A stretch of 64,000 nt of DNA from Tulasnella sp. 424 (lineage: Eukaryota; Basidiomycota; Agaricomycetes; Cantharellales; Tulasnellaceae), in NCBI GenBank assembly GCA_019633425.1, contig WSUB01000032.1:1-64000 (forward strand). Direction: 5' to 3'. The notes under the pieces are model-generated. The model ran no database searches. It worked only from the letters and a program-made list of their open reading frames with translations, and was not told the DNA's origin. This document shows, one piece after another, positions 51,136 through 63,519 of the stretch. The stretch's first letter is position 1; the number at the start of each line of letters is the position of its first letter. Made by a program: the position numbers and the translations under genes.

Positions 51136-52300
51136 CGAGATTTCGGTACTCCTTTATAGTTCTTCACCACGACGGTCTTGTATTTCACTTCCTTCACCAT
51201 GGTTTTGGTGAGGACTTCGATGGTTTGCTCCTTGAACGTCGACTCCCTGTACTGGGTCAGTTCGCGGCTGAACATGGGCAAGACGTTGGGTAGGGCTTCG
51301 AGGAGGATAATTTTGAGGTTATCGGCGAGTTCATGGTACCACGAGCATGAGTCGCCTTTGATGAAACCGTGCAGCTCGTCGGAGAATTCGACGCCTGTGG
51401 GACCACCGCCGACGACAACTAGAAAGCGCACAGCGAGTGAGATTGTGCCCGCTAGAAGGGGATGCTCGACTTACTTATGTGCATCAATCGGTCGGCTTCC
51501 TCCTCGCTTCCATCGGGGAACGCAGCGGACTTGATGCAGTCCATATAACGCGCTCGCGAAGTTTCTCAGCGTCGGGAAGAGCGCGAATGCTGGAATGACC
51601 ACAGGCGAGGAAGTATGACGTCGCGATCAGCAAAAAGGGCTTACACAAAACCAACGAATACCGGGCTCGCTGCGCTCACCTCCTTGACGCCGCGAATCCC
51701 GAACGCCCAGGGCTCAGTGCCGACCGCGTAGACCAAGATGTCGTAAGGAATGGCTATGTTGTTGACGTTTTCTTTGATATCTAGTAATCCAAGATGGTGA
51801 CTTGCTTGGTGTGAGGTCGACTTTGAGCGAGGACCTAAACGCAGTGTATCCCAAAGTGAGGTTGAAGACGAATTAGAGATTGGACCGAGCGAATAAATGA
51901 TCGTCGAGACTCACGACGTTGTTCTTGCCTCTCGTCCATGACTTCCAGCATGTTGGCAGTTGCCCAGCTACTCCCAAAAAGAAAACGTTCTTGTCCTTGT
52001 CGAAGGACTTGACCATGCCGGTGGGTGGAGTGCATAAAGTTGCGGTTGTGTCGAGGACGGTGACCAAGTTGGCTCGGAAGAAAGTGATAAGCGTTCTGCG
52101 CCATCTTCATGGGGTTTGGTTGGTATCTTGAGCCTCGATATGGCGAGCATCTCGAGATCCTGTGAATAGATTTGCGGAGGAAGTAGCGACCTGATGGTCC
52201 AGTCCGTTCGCGGGGTTAGAGTTCGTGGCAACACCTTGGAAGGGTGAAGAGCGCGTAGCCGTCAGAAAGGCGTCGGCCAATTCAATTAGAACGTAATTTC
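51136..52300 (-). pseudogene. Broken alternative NADH dehydrogenase (NDE/NDI-type)
   Basis: On the minus strand, 51431-51150 reads RFLVVVGGGPTGVEFSDELH...LADNLKIILLEALPNVLPMFSREL...STFKEQTIEVLTKTMVKEVK. This is the second Rossmann fold (NAD(P)H-binding GGGPTG) of rotenone-insensitive mitochondrial NADH dehydrogenases. After VVVKNYKGV it is cut by the kinase fragment. Upstream, 51500-52240 has only weak, frame-broken remnants (for example TTATLCTPPTGMV..., VFFLGVAGQLP) where the first FAD-binding fold should be. It cannot give a working enzyme. Confidence 0.75.
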
Positions 52301-52830
52301 TGTTGTATGATTGACGTGCGCAGCGTTCGGTGTAGGGGAAAGAGGAAGAGGAGGAGATGCGATGACAGCCAAGCAAAAATGGCTACCAGCGACCTGATGA
52401 CGTAACACATCCCTAAACATAAAATCCGCGACCAACGCTACTTGGGTCGCACGTGCCGTGCGTCGAGCACCTTGCTCTAGAGATGTGTCGAATTCGGCAC
52501 GATGAGTGATAAATATTGGCCACGCCTCGGCGCGGGTTTCCCATAACCGGGTTATCAGGTGGCCCATTTGTCACAAGGCATAGGACTGGAAACAATCTAT
52601 ATAAGAGTGACACGAAGTTGCTGTCAGAATAGAGGATCCAGCGACGCGGCAATCGACTATGTATATTAGATAAGCATCCGTCAGAATAGAACACTACGAT
52701 ACTGGGAGCGGGTCTGAACAGGTGCAAGAAGCACGGAAAAGAAAGGGGGCATACAAACAATCATTAGGAAATGAGTCGAGAGAAAACAAACATTATTAGA
52801 GGAGAATAACAATCGAGACGTTAAGTTGCC
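52301..52830. other. No gene recognised
   Basis: Short stretch between the NADH dehydrogenase remnant and the next minus-strand gene; nothing supported. Confidence 0.4.
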
Positions 52831-54680
52831 TCACGTTCTCGCTTTCCTTTTTCCCTTGATAGGGGAGCTAACGTCGGCATAGAAAGAACCCGAAAAATTG
52901 TCCGTCGCCTCGGGTTCGGTTGCCTTGGCGATAATCTCGGAGTCTTCCGCTTTGCCTTTTCTGAGTAACAGAATTGCCTTGAGGTCGTATGAGGCTTGCT
53001 GAACCTGGGCTCGGTTGGTGAACTTCTCCACGTTGAGTTCAAGCGCCACCAAGTCACCGGGTTCGATGTTGCGGATGTCGTATGCTTCCATTTGATCCTT
53101 CGGTTTGATCTCCTTCTTGGTGACATCGTATACTGCTTTGAAGAGCTCGTACTAATAGAAGAGGCCGGGTCGTATCAGCATCACATCGTCCGAAAGCATC
53201 ACACAACCCGTACCCTTTGACTTCCTTTAGCTTTCTGTTGAGCACACGATGCGTGGACAGTCGTGTACTTAGTGGGCACTGGATCAACGCAGCATGTTAG
53301 CCAAAATCCCTTCTACAGCGTAGTTAGACTCACCCTGGCGTGGAATCGAATAGTCTCCAGATGCGTTGTTCGCGATGACCAAGTCCCATTCCAGGAGCGG
53401 AACTACGTGGACGCTCGCAACCGATTTGGCCTCTTCAACATATGTGGACGCGACGCGACCAACAAGAAGAAGTGTAAGGAGCTTTGCATCCAATACCAAT
53501 CGATCCCTTTGAGGATCGACAATGCCGTACTGAAGTCCCCGAGGTAGATGTCTCATGGCGATGGTCGCTCCATCATTGACGTCGGCGAGCTTCTTTGCTT
53601 TGAATGTCGTAAACTGCGAGAACCCCCAAGCATCGGCGACTTCGTCGGCGAGGGGGACAACGGTTCGCCGGTCCGATGCTGTAGAGGTCTTTCATCATTG
53701 CTAGTCGAGTTGTCGGATTCGTTGTCGCTGTCGGAAACTATCTTGCGCATCTTGGCAGCCTTCACCACTGTCGAGACAGCCGAACCACCATCGTCGTCGG
53801 AAGCTTGGAGGCCGGTTCCGGTATCGTTCGTGGGCTGCCCAGAAACAGAGTTTCAGTATGTGCATAACGAAGCCAGACTCGAGGTACATACGGTCGGGTT
53901 TTCAGACATGGCCATGTTTTGAATCTTTTTGGCCAGTGGAGTCGTCGAAACATCGCTACAAAACGTGAATAGTGTCAAACAAAAAACTGCACTGAAATGC
54001 CAAGACTTAAGACAGACCTTGTGTTCCGCATTCCTTCCACAACGGTGGATCCCTGGTCAGCCACCGCCGTTTTGGCGACGTCCTTCTTCGATGCCTTCGC
54101 GGTGCTTGCTTGTGTCGGTTTGCTACATTTGACGCTCAGTCAGCCAAGTCTCCTGACAGAGTCCATGGAAAAGAAATCCGCACGTACAGCTTTTTGGGCG
54201 TAGTCGACGTTGAATCTACATCTTCGGGAGTAAAGCGAAACGGACGGCGGAAACTTACAGAAGACGTTGAATCAGCGGAGGCAACAGAACCGCTTGGGAT
54301 CCCAGGGAGATGAAAAGATGGATCGACGGCGGTAGGTGCGAACGACGTCGACGGAGCATCTAAAGAACAAAAACCGGGGTCAAAAGAGGCCAAGAACGAC
54401 GGTGCGAAAGACTTACCGAACTGAGCACCTAAAACAGGTGACCCGTCAGGTAGCGCAGTGGACGTCGTAGCACCGGATGCAGGGCTTGAGTTAACCAAAG
54501 CTGAACAAAAAAAAGAAGCGGAATGAGCTTATAGAAGTGGGGGGAAAAGGTTAACTCACGGGGAACGCCCTGACCGAAGAAAGGACTCGGCATCGAGAAA
54601 TCGAGGAGAATAGAAAACCTTAAATTACGTAAAGACGTCAGAGAAGCGAAGGTTAGACGAAGCAAGGAACACACTCATGA
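52831..54680 (-). CDS. Uncharacterised basidiomycete protein with disordered N-terminus
   Basis: Minus-strand multi-exon gene. The last exons are clear: one ending at 53334 (MRHLPRGLQYGIVDPQRDRL...LEWDLVIANNASGDYSIPRQ), then 53278-53214 (VPTKYTTVHASCAQQ...), then 53151-52831 (YELFKAVYDVTKKEIKPKDQ...IEPGDLVALELNVEKF...GSFYADVSSPIKGKRK). The junctions use GTGAGT...CCAG and GTACGG...TTAG in phase. Upstream, 54500-53560 encodes Ser/Pro/Ala-rich disordered segments with acidic Ser clusters (SDSDNESDNSTSNDE); I could not fix their exact splice sites or the start codon. No signal peptide. I do not know its function. Confidence 0.45.
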
Positions 54681-56721
54681 AGCCGAGTCCTAGCAAATAA
54701 AAAAAGACCAAGCAGTGTGGATTCGGAGGGGAGTGGGGAGGGGACATAGATGTTAAAGGAAAGCAGAAACGAAGAGAGGAAAACGCGTAGTATAGGGGGG
54801 CGGGACGGGAGCAGCGGGAAAAGCGGAATGTCGGGACGTAAGCAGAGCCACGGAAAGAGCACGTGACGCGACAGCAAGGAACCGCGAAGTGGAAGGCTTA
54901 CGAGAAAAAAATAACAAATCGGATGACGAGAAGCACATTAGTAAAAAATGCAAACTAATTCCGCTGAGAAGACCCACAACCTGTCGTAACGGTTATGGGA
55001 ATTTCTCGTGTAACAATTCAGTTCCCAATCTATTTTTATGTATCTAGTCTGGGATGGTCAGTGGAATAGAACTGACTCGGACATATACGAAATATACGGA
55101 AACGAGTTGTACAAGCTGTTTATGACCGTTGGAATTCTCAAAGATCAAGTGAGAGTGGCCGATGATGTGTGGGTCAAGGCTGCCTCAGAAGGCACGGGTC
55201 GGGCCATGCGGTGTAGAAGAGCTGAAGACCATTGTTGACGAAGCAAGAATGCCCTAAAACCGACTTCGAGGAAGCCTGGGATGGGAAGCGAAGCAGTGCT
55301 GGCATTTAGTACGCACGCGTAAAAGTCCGCTTCACTGGTAACTCGGTGACACAAGTCCGAGCTATTCAGGTGTAAAGCGGAGGACCAGATGGGAATAAAA
55401 GGGACAAGCATCTTAGATTGGAGGAGAGGTGGGCCAGCGGAACCAAACGCGAGCAGTTACGACCAAGAATTCCAGCAATAGAAATTGGCATCTCGCAAAT
55501 CAAGTGGAATCGCTAATGGGATGAAGGCAATAGACACATACAACACAGAGACTGAGCTCACAGTCGCAAACGGCTCAAGTGACCCGGTGGTTGACATTGC
55601 CTTGGATGAGCACGAGCCGGAACACGGGAAGCGGCGGAGTATAGAAGGGGTGTCGGGGGTCGAGGAAACGGAAGCACCGACTAACTGCCGACGGGGGACG
55701 AGGACCCTGCACGCGATACTGCGCACTGATTACATAAATATGTGTCTGGGAGAGACCTTGACGGAGCAAGGTGAAGTGAACATATGCATCCCCTTTCACC
55801 CTCCTGTAAGCTGAGAGACGCAAGGCATCAGAGAGATTGGATTAAAATTCCTGGCACCACGAGATATGTACTCTCCTGTCTTGAGCTAAGTTTCTCAATT
55901 GGATAAACCGCATTGTGAGCCTCGGCGTTTGACCGATCACCATATCCGTGCACTTGAACGTACTACCACGTACTACGCACGCCGAGCGTCCTCACAGCCC
56001 TTCAAGCCGGGTACCAACTTGTCTATTTCTTGCCCGGCATACGTGTTTCGATTACACCCGGCTGCCTAATCACCGAGCGAATCACACGAGACACCCACCA
56101 ATGCAACCCACGATTCTCCAAATATTGCTTCACCCCGATGAGATCAAGCGCACCGACAACGTTCGACCCTATCATTCTAGATCTGCACCACCATTCCCTA
56201 CGTTCGATTTTTTAATCTTTTTTTCCGTGCGAACCCTCCCCGCCGATCAATTCATTCGACTTGCTAATTATGGTAAATGCGCTGAAAAGTAACTTGGCTG
56301 CCTAGGGGTAGTACTGTGCGCATGGGCATCGCTGATCGACTTAAGCGCGCATACAATCGATTTTTGCACTGCAGTCACACGTGTTAGCATGGGGTGTGCA
56401 GCAAGGCCGCGCGTGCACAGGTACCTCGTCGACACTACTTATCCGAAGGAGAGAGCCGACGATATGAAATTCAGTAGGAAGTACAGTACCGCGTTCACAG
56501 GTCCGATTGATTAGGGGCCTTAGGGAAACCGAAAGGGCTACCTCGTGAAAGCGAATCAAAGGGTTCATGGTTGTACAACGTTATCTTATCCGCAGCACCA
56601 GATTGCGGGGCGATGTGGTGGCGGTGCAACGAACTTTCAAGCTGTCGCACACTTCCTTCGCCTCGAGGCAGGAGGGCTTAGAGGAGAGCGGGAGCGCGGT
56701 TCACGGGGGGCTTCCCGTGTT
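54681..56721. other. Gene-poor region
   Basis: About 2 kb with no gene I can support. 56560-56721 is the beginning of the kinase-family promoter shared with 50680-50886. Confidence 0.45.
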
Positions 56722-56728
56722 ATAAAGA
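56722..56728 (+). promoter_or_regulatory. TATA box of kinase-TPR copy D
   Basis: TATAAAG 124 nt before the ATG at 56846. The following 110 nt are CT-rich and conserved before copies E and F. Confidence 0.5.
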
Positions 56729-56845
56729 CCCTCAGATCCACCGCTCCGTTTCTCATACCACCTCCTATCGGTTCATCCCCCTCGGCAAAGCCCCAACCTG
56801 ACCGACTCATCTAATCTCTAATCCCTCTTACGCTACCTCCGTCTG

Positions 56846-59228
56846 ATGCAAGTGGACCAAAAGGACGACGCCGACCGTGATGGTTCGCAAGGGTCTGATC
56901 CAGGCGATTCTGGCAGTCCGTCCCAGCCACTGGCAAGCAGCAAATTAGTACGTTCCAGCCGAATCACAGAGATTCATCATAATTGCTCACCGTGGCACTT
57001 TCTACATAGAGGGATAAACTCCAGAAATTCGAGGAATGGCGAATCGATCCGTCCTCTATCGAATTCCCAGCAGACGGCCCGGAGTTTCGTGGAGGATTTG
57101 CAACGGTTTCACGCGCGTTTTTGGTTTCTACTTCCTCTTCGGAAAGTAGAGCGGACGATTCAGCTCAAACCGGAGGTGAGAACAAGTTTGATGTTGGAAC
57201 GCCCAAGCGAAAGGTCTGTTCCAATGAGACTCACTTTGTTCCCTACAACAAGTCATTGACCGAGCTGCCTTCCATATGTTAGGCCATAGCGGTAAAGAAA
57301 CTGAAGATCGAGAATGGAAAGGAGAAAGAGCGAGTATTGGGGGTGAGAAGAAATTATCACATCGCGTCGAGCGGCGGCACAGCGCGAAGTGCTAACTCCT
57401 CTCAGTTGGCACTCAGGGAAGCAGGATTCTTAAAGGAGCTGTCTCACGAAAACATCATAACGCTTGAGGGATTTGTTGAAGATCTGGCTGAAGATAGGGT
57501 CTGGCTGATCTTTCCCTGGGCAACCAACGGGAATTTAAAGGACTTTGTGGCGTCAGCTGATTGGGAAATACCGGAACGAATATGGCTGGTAAGATCAGGG
57601 CGCTATCCTATCCTTTATGGCCCTCTCTGAGAAACCTTATGACAGACAGATGACGTGGCGAGAGGCGTGGAATACCTTCATAAGCAGAATCCGCCGATAT
57701 ACCATGGCGACCTCAAATCGGTGGGTTCGGATGTTCCTGTCATATGGACACCTGGCGAGCTGAACTCCGCGCTACGTAGGCCAACGTGTTGGTGAACTCA
57801 GAATACCGTGCCGTCATCACGGACTTCGGTTCCGCACGTCATCTCACGAAAAAGGATCCTCCTGCGCAACCTCAGCAAAGCAAAAAGGGAGCGCAACCGG
57901 CACTGTTGCTCGAGACAGAATTTTGTGAAGCCACTAATACCGTGACACTGAAGGGGAATCAATTTACGCTTCGCTGGGCTGCTCCAGAGCTGCTCATGGA
58001 CGATGAACCCGGCGTGGAACCTGGCCTATGGAGCGATATCTGGGCATTGGGCTGGATATTTTACGAGGTATACCAACATCTGGATTTTGTTCTCAACAAA
58101 AACTTACAATTGATGCTGAATAGGTTATGACAAATTCAATTCCATTTCAAAATGTCAAAAAAGACTCCGTCGTTGTCATACACGTCATTCAGGGACATCT
58201 CCCGTCTGCTGCTGATCACGCCAGCATGGTGTTGATTCAGAGACTTTACTCGCTTATGGTTACCTGTTGGAGTGTCGATCCCAGCAAGCGACCAACTGCT
58301 GAGGATTGTCGGAAGTTGATGCATTGGATGGCAAGTGGTGCCAGTTTTGGATTAATCGAACACAATTTGACCTCTCACCATATAGCCAATGATTGTTCCA
58401 GATCCGCAGCGGGCCTCAAATACGTCGGGATCCAGCGCTCGCTCTCCCAACCTCCTTATGGAACTGGGAAACATGCATCGATATCAGAATGACTATACCA
58501 ACGCGTCAAACTTTTACACCGAAGCCTTGGGGATCTGCACGGATACCGGTGACAATGCGGGAAAAGCCCGCGCCCTGTTAGGCCTAGCTCACACTCAACA
58601 GCTTCAAAACAAGTACAATGAGGCTGTTACGTCCTACTCCGAAGTCGCTCAAATCTGTGCCGGCATCGGCAACAGAGAAAGACGGGCCGATGCTCTGTGG
58701 GGGCTTGCCGAGCTGCATCGGCATCGAAATGAGTACAGTCAAGCGGTTACGCTCTACTCTGAGGTTGTCCAAATCTGCACCGAAATTGGCTACAAATCAC
58801 GGGAGCCCGATGCTTTGAAGGGTCTGGCTGATGTGCATCGCGCTCAGAACGAGTACAGCAAAGCCGTTCCGCTCTACTCCAAGGCCGCCCAAATTTGTAT
58901 CGACATCGGCAACCAACCAGGCAGAGCCGACGCTCTGTGGGGTCTCGCTGAGGTGTATCGGCTTCAAAACCGGTACAGTCAGGCCGTTCAGCTTTTTTCG
59001 GAAGATTTGCAAATTCGTATCGACATTGGCGACAGATACCGGAGAGCCTGGGCTCTGATGGGCCTCGCCAACGTCCATCGCGACCAGGACCAACACGAAG
59101 ACGCAATACGACTTTATGAACAAGCTGCTGGAATTTTGGAAGGAGTCGGAGATACTCGGGATGCAGCGGTTGCATCGAACAGCGCCGCTAGTTCCCGTCG
59201 ACAACTTAAACCGGCGGAGGCGGAATGA
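56846..59228 (+). CDS. TKL-like protein kinase-TPR fusion (copy D), 653 aa
   Basis: Eight in-phase exons: 56846-56947, 57010-57213, 57283-57342, 57406-57588, 57646-57720, 57780-58067, 58124-58330, 58386-59228. The leader is MQVDQKDDADRDGSQG. The kinase has GGFATV, IAVKK with Lys107, YHGDLKS with Asp205 (non-RD), DFGSA with Asp223, APELL, and the conserved end TCWSVDPSKRPTAEDCRKL. The 3' exon (from residue 374) encodes six 40-residue TPR units. The intron before the TPR exon starts with GCAAGT, whereas copies B and C have GTCAGT and GTGAGT. No transmembrane or secretion signal. Intact and probably active; biological partner unknown. Confidence 0.88.
58440..59180 (+). repeat. Six tandem 120-nt TPR units in copy D
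   Basis: Exact 120-nt period, each unit with L-GLA--HR---NEY--AV--YSE---IC--IG. Unit 6 (NVHRDQDQHEDAIRLYEQAA) is nearly identical to unit 6 of copy B, while the middle units differ, so the terminal unit is the conserved cap. Confidence 0.85.
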
Positions 59229-61219
59229 TGTTTCGCCGAGACATTTCGAGATCGAGCGAGATTCGGTTCTTGATACCCGACGGTATTTCGTGTTATGCAT
59301 GTTTTTGTAAAAGACTGTGAGCTGTGTATCCTGTTGATTGAGATTTTGGTACTCCGTCTCGCTTGTATGTATCACACAGCTTGTTCATGCGACGCGTTCG
59401 GATCGATTAAAAATACCTTGTCGTCTGAAAGTCCTGTAGCATGCATTTATCTCATCGCTTTCCTCTTGTCTGGATGAGTTCAAATTGGAGGGAACCGATA
59501 CAGAGCGATATCTCTTGAGGTATGAAGTGTAACGTACGTTCAAGTCCGCAGGCTTGTCGACTCCCGTGTCTTGGAGTCTAAGTTGAGCTGAAATACAAAA
59601 CGTTTGAACTATTGTCACTGTCAGCACTATCCCACGATAGTGCGACTGGGATTTTCGAAATTGTTCCATTTATTGGGGTGCTGCGATTCTTTGCATGACT
59701 AGGGCGTATTGGATCTCGTCAACCCAAACGGCACGCGTTCCTCCGGATTAGTAGGCCAAAGGACGTTGCACGGACGCTCAAATCGACTTTACATATGCTG
59801 ATATTATCATGTGTGAGCATCAAGCGGGCAGAAAAAAAAAGAGCCAAGCAAGCTGAAGTAGTCCCTGACTCAGTCGTAGACAAGAGGGTTCTATCGGTCA
59901 AAATGGCACATCGTTCCTGATACCGGACACCATGTCCCACGTTAGCTTATAAAAGCCTCCACTCGCCTCGCAGATGTGCTCCCGCTGGACTTGCTCCCTG
60001 AGCCAGAACATACTTATCTTGGGACCTTGATCATCTCAACTAACCTCACTTCTTAAACGCTTATCAGACTCTCTCGGACTAAATACACATACTGTACAGG
60101 AGCTGAGTCTACTAACAATATTCGCCACGATCCTCTGTCGACTCTTGCGCCAAGTGTCAGCCCTAAAATGAGGAAACCATACCCAGCAGGCGGGAAATTT
60201 TATCAACTGCGAGAACCTTCAACGTAAAGTTCCGGGGGGATGCGATCGGTGTCCTTAATGTGCAAGTGATTTTTCTCAGCATAAGATCTACTCCCCGTAG
60301 CCAGCCCGGAGTTCCGCGCTTTCTATTACCTTGCATGTGGGGCTGCGTTCACGCCGAGCGGTTGGCTTTAGGCATCATTGTGTTGGGATGGTGAAGAGTC
60401 GAATCCACTTGAACGGGATCATGTTCAACTCTGTGATTTGGAAAAATCCTTCACCATGGAACCAAGATACCAAATCCTGCTGAGGAGTCACCTTCACCGA
60501 GGGCGTTTGCCCCTCGAATCCCATGACCCTAGGTTGAAGCAATAGTTTGTGCAATACGTTCAACAACAAAATTATCTCAAATCGCGTAAATCTTTCATTT
60601 CACAGATACACTGAGTCGGGGACTTGGTGGGATAGCGCCGCTACGATAGTCGAGCTCCGGAGAAAAAGGGACATGCAGGTAACGTACGCGGATGGCCAAC
60701 AAGAGCAAGCTTGCGAGAGACCGCAAACGAAGAAAGACAAAGGTAGAAGAAAGGAAAGAAAAGGAGCAAAAAATGAATCTATTATTTATTAGATGAGATA
60801 AAATAACGAGGAACGCGTATAGTAAATAGAAACAATAGCCTCGAAGATACCGGGCGGCTTCGATAGCTTGGAGAATTAGTTACAGCTTTCGCGGCTTCGC
60901 GTCACTATCAAGACCACCAATCAGTCAATCGTTGAACACTCCCAAAAATCCCAAATCCTACTCACCGTCCGAACAACATGACATTCAACCAATCACTCAA
61001 TACCGGCATCCTATTCCTGAACGAGACCAGCGACGAAATGTGTGCACTCTTGCAGAAAGGAACTTAGTTGCGACACCACCAGAGGCGAACTATACACGCA
61101 CATGCCGCCTAAAGACGCAGATAACAAGTAAATGACTCATGTTGTCGCTCATAAAAGTAATCCGGCGATAGGTTTATCCGACCCGATGTACGCCATCCCT
61201 GATGCCTGTAATGGAAGGG
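59229..61219. other. Gene-poor region
   Basis: About 2 kb without a supported gene. TTATAAAAGC at 59946-59955 looks like a TATA box followed by a CT-rich leader, but only a very short frame (MRKPYPAGGKFYQLREPST, near 60168) follows, so a gene here may have decayed. Confidence 0.4.
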
Positions 61220-62700
61220 ACGGTCTTGTTAGCGTTGTTGAGCTGCTTCGCGATCGATTCGATTTCCTCGGCGTTGTTCTATTGAACGAATTATTTTAGC
61301 ATGGCTTCCGGCTTTTGGTCCGTAGAGAGACGTGGATGCATATCCTAGTACTACCCTCTGGACCCTTGTGCAACCCACTCCTCTCTCCGCGCATTTCAGC
61401 AAGCTTCTTCTCGAGCTCTTCTTACTCACGTCTCCGCTCGCATAAACGACGTTGACGCCCGACAACCTCAAATAATCATCCACTGGCAGACCCCTCCGGT
61501 ACGTCTGATGCTGCGGCAACTGCGCCATCAAGTCCCTCCTAATCGGCCTACTAACGTGCCCTACCCAACTATCCGTACGGAAATCCCTCGATCTGGCCTT
61601 TATCATTCTTGGCCACGAGGGTCTTGTCTTTGACTTCCTTCACTATGATCTTGGTGAGGACCTAAATGTTCTGCTCCTTGAACGTCGACTCGGTGTACTG
61701 GATTAGTTCCCGGCTGAACACGGAAAAGACGTTGGGTAGAGCTTCGACGAAGGTGACTTTGAGCTTGTCGGCGAGTTCGGGGTACCAGGACCGGAGGATG
61801 GCTTAGAGGAAATCGTGCAGCTCGCCGGAAAATTCGACGCATGTGGGGCCTCCGCCGACAACGACTAAAAGGGGCACACGAGGTTAGTCCGACGATGTCC
61901 GTCTCGAGGTTCTTATGACGCCCAGCCTACTCATGGGCATTAGGCGATCGCCTTCTTCCTCGGTTGGGTCAAGGAACGCGGCGGACCCTTTACACCTCAC
62001 GCCGCGCTCGAGAAGTTTATCAGCGTCGAGCAGTTCCTTCAAGAAGGACGATTGCTGGAAAGAGCAAGGGCCACAGGCAAGACGGAATAGGGTTACGATC
62101 AGGTTAAACAAACCAACGTAGCCCGGGCTCGCTGCTCTGACCTCTTTTGACGACGGGAATGCCAAACGTCTAAGTCTTAGTGCTAACAGCGTAGACTAGG
62201 ATATCGTAAGGAAAGTCACATTGTCTACGTCTCCCTTGATTCCTAAAAAGTCGGCGATGGTGACTTGCTTGTTGTGAGGGTTGAATTTGAGAGCGGCGTG
62301 CTTTGTAGCGTGCGACATCGCGGGTGGATTGGATGATCGAGCAGCCGTCGAGAATTCCAACTATGACTGAGGGAAGGAGAGGCATAAAAAGGAAGCAATT
62401 ACGCGGGTTGACGAGGACGGAAGTGCGCGCAATGGGTGCTGGAGATAGATTTATGGTGGAGAAGAGAATTGCAGTCTGGACTGGGTGAATAGTCGATCGG
62501 GAGACTCGCGACATTGTTATCCGCGGCGTCCACGTTCTTCAACATGCTCGTCGCAGCCCACCCACTCACAAAAGGACGGCGGTCTTCTTGTAATTATCAA
62601 AGGGCTTTCGCCACGCTGGTCGGTGAGTCGCAGAGTACATAACGTCGCGTTCGTGCCAAGCGCGGTGACCAAGGTGACCCGACCGAACGTGGTCAGAGCT
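61220..62700 (-). pseudogene. Decayed alternative NADH dehydrogenase (NDE/NDI-type), second copy
   Basis: Minus-strand pieces in family order but in shifting frames: NPRNCFLFMPLLPSVIVGIL and SIIQSTRDVARYKARR (about 62410-62280), FPYDILVYAVSTKT (62215-62170), VVVGGGPTCVEF (61870-61840, the NADH-binding fold), LPNVFSVFSRELIQYTESTF (61735-61680), KIIVKEVKDKTLVAKNDKG (61660-61605), and the C-terminal RRDLMAQLPQHQTYRRGLPVDDYLRLSGVNVV (61545-61450). Stops interrupt it (for example after HDFL). The enzyme would oxidise NADH at the inner mitochondrial membrane; this copy is non-functional. It lies 0.8 kb upstream of kinase E. Confidence 0.75.
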
Positions 62701-63519
62701 CGAGGCCATCGTAGTGCTTTTGGATTAACATCCTAGGGTTCGATAGCGTGAGATATCTGAGACGTCCCGAATAGCCTTGAGGAGGTGGATGATCCAACCA
62801 GCAAGATTCGAGCCAGTGGCCTACGAGCGGCGGTATTGAGAGTCCACCTTGCAGATGTTCAAGATTGTGGACCATGTCGTCAAGCACTCGTTGTAATGCC
62901 TGACTCTCGACACACCTAGGGTTGCCTGTAGGGGAAGAGATTGGGATTGAGGGAAAGGAGAGGAAATGACAAGCGTTAGGGAGCAGGTTGCAGACAAAAG
63001 TGGAATCTTTTGAATTCGAGTGATAATGACGGCACTTGTTAACTCCAACGACGGGGGCTACATGAGTTTGCTGGACTAGGGATAGTCTGACCTGAGAGGC
63101 CAAGGAGCTATGACTGAGGATCCAGTGGCAGTGGACGGAAGGATATACAGGAACCAGAGGGAGTGACGTAAGTACCTGTGCCTGAACGCCCTGGGTTGAC
63201 AACCGGTCCCCTCCCTCAAGAGAAATCCCTTCACCCACTCAACGATCCGCACTGTAGTCTCTTATCTTCAACACCGGACCGCGAGCCGACGTGATGACGT
63301 GCAGAGACTATTCCAAGAGAAAAAAAAAGCGCTCATGACTATTATTAATTCGCCTGGGCACGGAGAATGCGCGGTACTAGCGGGTTTCACAGATGTGTCG
63401 GGCTTCCGCGTGTTCTCTCCAAGTCAACACCCAGTCCCTGAAACCTCCTTTCGCTTCTCTCCCCCTTACTCGACCATCGACTTATCTAATCGTCAATCCC
63501 TCTGACGCTTACCCATCTG
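62701..63519. other. Spacer and promoter of kinase copy E
   Basis: No gene supported in 62701-63350. 63400-63519 resembles the promoters of copies D and F (TTATCTAATC.TCAATCCCTCTGACGCT just before the ATG). No TATA box is obvious. Confidence 0.45.

Noticed and set aside
53278..53340. Apparent frameshift in the uncharacterised gene between ...EGILANML and the next reading frame
   Set aside because: A canonical 55-nt intron (GTGAGT ... GCTAAC ... CCAG) joins the flanking frames in phase, so no lesion is needed.
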